Below, piece by piece: positions 62,589-64,000 of a stretch of DNA of 64,000 bases. Location of the stretch: positions 248,001 through 312,000 of the forward strand of contig NZ_FOXY01000003.1 of NCBI RefSeq assembly GCF_900115865.1, in the 5' to 3' direction. The DNA comes from Donghicola eburneus (GTDB lineage: Bacteria > Pseudomonadota > Alphaproteobacteria > Rhodobacterales > Rhodobacteraceae). The position numbers and the translations under genes were made by a program. The notes under the pieces were generated by a model that made no database searches, was not told the origin of the DNA, and worked only from the letters and a program-made list of their open reading frames with translations. Positions within the stretch are counted from its first letter, which is position 1, and each line of letters opens with the position of its first letter.

Positions 62589-64000
62589 TTGTCACCACTC
62601 CGCCCGTTCGTATTGGCTGCAGCTTTTGCCTGCGCAGGATTGCCAGCACTGGCCCAAGGGGTCTCTGGCGCCTATCTGGCCGGCCGCGTGGCGGAAACGG
62701 ACCGCAACTTCTCTGAGGCGGCGAACCGCTTTGCCGAAGCGCTGGTGATGGACAAGGAGAACCCGCAGATCATGCAGGGCCTCGTCGGTGCGAATATCGC
62801 GCTGGGTGAGGTCGACCTGATTGCGCCTGTCGCGCAGGATATGGCCAATCTGGGGGTTGGCAGCCAGCTGGCGCATATGGCCCTGATCGCCCATGCCGCC
62901 AAGACCGAGGACTGGGGCACGGTCGTCACCATGATCGAGGACGAGCGCGGTGTTGGTCCGTTGGTCGATGGTCTGAGCCGTGCATGGGCGTTGGTTGGCC
63001 AAGGTGAAATGGGCGCCGCGCTAGAGGCGTTCGACGCCGTCTCCCAAGAGGAGGGGCTGAACAGCTTTGGCCTCTATCACAAGGCACTGGCCCTTGCGTT
63101 GGTCGGTGATTTCGAGGGCTCTCAGGACATCTTTGCGGGGCGTCTGCAGATCACACGTCGCGGGGCTATGGCCAATATCGAAGTGCTGAGCCAGCTGGAT
63201 CGCAACGACGAAGCGATCGAAATGATAGACGCGACCTTTGGGCCCGAACTCGATCCTGCCTTGCGCCGGATGAAAGAACAGATGGCAGCGGGCGAGCGTC
63301 TGCCCTTTACCCATGTGGGCAACGCCACGGATGGTTTGGCCGAGGTGTATTTCGCTGTGGCGAGCGCGCTAGAGGGCGAGGCGGGTCCTGATTACACGCT
63401 GCTGTATTCCCGTATCGCCGAATATCTGCGCCCCGACCATGTGGATGCGACCTTGTTGTCCGCCGATTTGCTGGATGTGATGGGCCGCTATGATCTGGCC
63501 GAAGCGACCTATCGCGAAGTTCCTGAAACCGATCCGTCCTATCATGCCGCCGAACTGGGCCGCGCCGATGCGCTGCGCAGCGCGGGCAAGGAAGATGCGG
63601 CGATCGAAGTGTTGCAATCCTTGTCCAAGACCCACAGTGAACTGCCGGTCGTGCATCTGACACTGGGGGATTTCTACCGCGCGGATGAACGCTATGCCGA
63701 GGCCGTTAAAGCCTATGACAAGGCGATCTCGCTTTATGAAGATCCGCAGGATGCCCGCTGGTTTGCCTACTACACACGGGGCATCGCCTATGAGCGTCTG
63801 GGGGAATGGGACAACGCAGAGGCGGACTTCCGCAAGGCATTGGAGCTGAGCCCCGGTCAGCCGCAGGTGCTGAACTATTTGGGCTATTCGCTGGTCGAGA
63901 TGGGCACCAAGCTGGACGAAGCCCTTGGGATGATCGAGCAGGCTGTTGCGACCTCGCCCAACAGCGGGCACATCGTCGATAGTCTGGGCTGGGTTCTGTT
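62589..64000 (+). CDS. Tetratricopeptide-repeat protein (partial, continues past window)
   Basis: Open to the right edge, so the end is missing; 470 codons are seen. It starts with TTG at 62589, with GGAGG about 5 bases upstream, followed by a signal peptide (PFVLAAAFACAGLPALAQ, about 4-21). TPR units are recognised by the helix pairs (EAANRFAEALVMDKENPQIM near the start; ERLGEWDNAEADFRKALELS and NYLGYSLVEMG near the end). It is probably periplasmic and may be an assembly or scaffold protein of the NrfG/BamD-like kind; the function is unknown. A no-ATG start explains why it is missing from simple ORF calls. Confidence 0.85.
   Translation, partial: MSPLRPFVLAAAFACAGLPALAQGVSGAYLAGRVAETDRNFSEAANRFAEALVMDKENPQIMQGLVGANIALGEVDLIAPVAQDMANLGVGSQLAHMALIAHAAKTEDWGTVVTMIEDERGVGPLVDGLSRAWALVGQGEMGAALEAFDAVSQEEGLNSFGLYHKALALALVGDFEGSQDIFAGRLQITRRGAMANIEVLSQLDRNDEAIEMIDATFGPELDPALRRMKEQMAAGERLPFTHVGNATDGLAEVYFAVASALEGEAGPDYTLLYSRIAEYLRPDHVDATLLSADLLDVMGRYDLAEATYREVPETDPSYHAAELGRADALRSAGKEDAAIEVLQSLSKTHSELPVVHLTLGDFYRADERYAEAVKAYDKAISLYEDPQDARWFAYYTRGIAYERLGEWDNAEADFRKALELSPGQPQVLNYLGYSLVEMGTKLDEALGMIEQAVATSPNSGHIVDSLGWVL

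Overview
This 64 kb window is a chromosomal segment of an alphaproteobacterium, almost certainly a member of the Rhodobacterales (Roseobacter/Rhodobacter group). The assignment rests on protein features and gene order: RpoA with a plain [10 protein letters not shown] start, the bztABCD amino-acid importer, an ATP12-type F1 assembly chaperone, a 44-residue aa3-oxidase subunit IV, a DmdC-like acyl-CoA dehydrogenase, an ETF:quinone oxidoreductase, and the degQ-rarA-crcB-rluC and uvrC-pgsA-moaD-moaE neighbourhoods. The species cannot be named from sequence alone. I see no insertion sequence, prophage, integrase, CRISPR array, plasmid gene or disrupted gene. Coding density is very high and codon use looks uniform.

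Layout. 1-2050: end of the ribosomal-protein/alpha operon (rpsK partial, rpoA, rplQ), closed by a strong intrinsic terminator. 2119-7642: a compact + strand run of overlapping genes: DegQ-like protease, rarA, crcB, rluC, HAD phosphatase, ATP12. 7850-12292: bztABCD glutamate/glutamine/aspartate/asparagine ABC importer. 12297-18664: a - strand block (yidC, MOSC protein, engB, argB, QueG-like Fe-S protein, sixA, and separately ttcA). 18740-20536: an alpha/beta hydrolase facing the rpmH-rnpA-yidD operon. 20801-24367: a VTT membrane protein, a disulfide-type flavoprotein and an orphan sensor kinase on one strand. 24425-26118: tRNA-Arg(ACG), an Ala/Lys/Pro-repeat protein and a DUF1127 protein, the last two each followed by a terminator-like hairpin. 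26219-30698: ABC-2 exporter, S49 peptidase, a zinc-ribbon microprotein, a CaCA exchanger and a FolM-like reductase. 30699-31000: an unusually AT-rich gap with a DnaA-box palindrome. 31001-34286: uvrC, pgsA, moaD, moaE. 34312-37563 (-): coiled-coil membrane protein, OmpA/BON-like protein, ubiA. 37576-41247 (+): rsmE, phosphotransferase, membrane protein, gshA. 41341-44752 (-): pyrB, hypothetical, a degenerate dihydroorotase (PyrC'), plsY. 44854-51572 (+): Fe-S-less family-4-like UDG, moaB, Nudix, RND pump. 51569-57738: DsbD-alpha-like protein, yqgE, tsaC, acyl-CoA dehydrogenase, MBL hydrolase, CoxIV, lipoprotein. 57735-60423 (-): azlCD, greA and a membrane protein. 60825-64000: ETF-QO and a TPR lipoprotein-type or periplasmic protein running off the end.

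Most genes are core functions: translation, membrane and cell-envelope biogenesis, nucleotide and arginine synthesis, molybdenum-cofactor synthesis, respiration and DNA repair. The more unusual items are the VTT/flavoprotein/kinase cluster, the PyrB-PyrC' pair with an uncharacterised membrane protein between them, the UDG without Fe-S ligands, the AKP-repeat protein, a two-copy palindromic intergenic element, and the DnaA-box region upstream of uvrC. I did not find a clearly new multi-gene system; the VTT/flavoprotein/kinase cluster is the nearest candidate.
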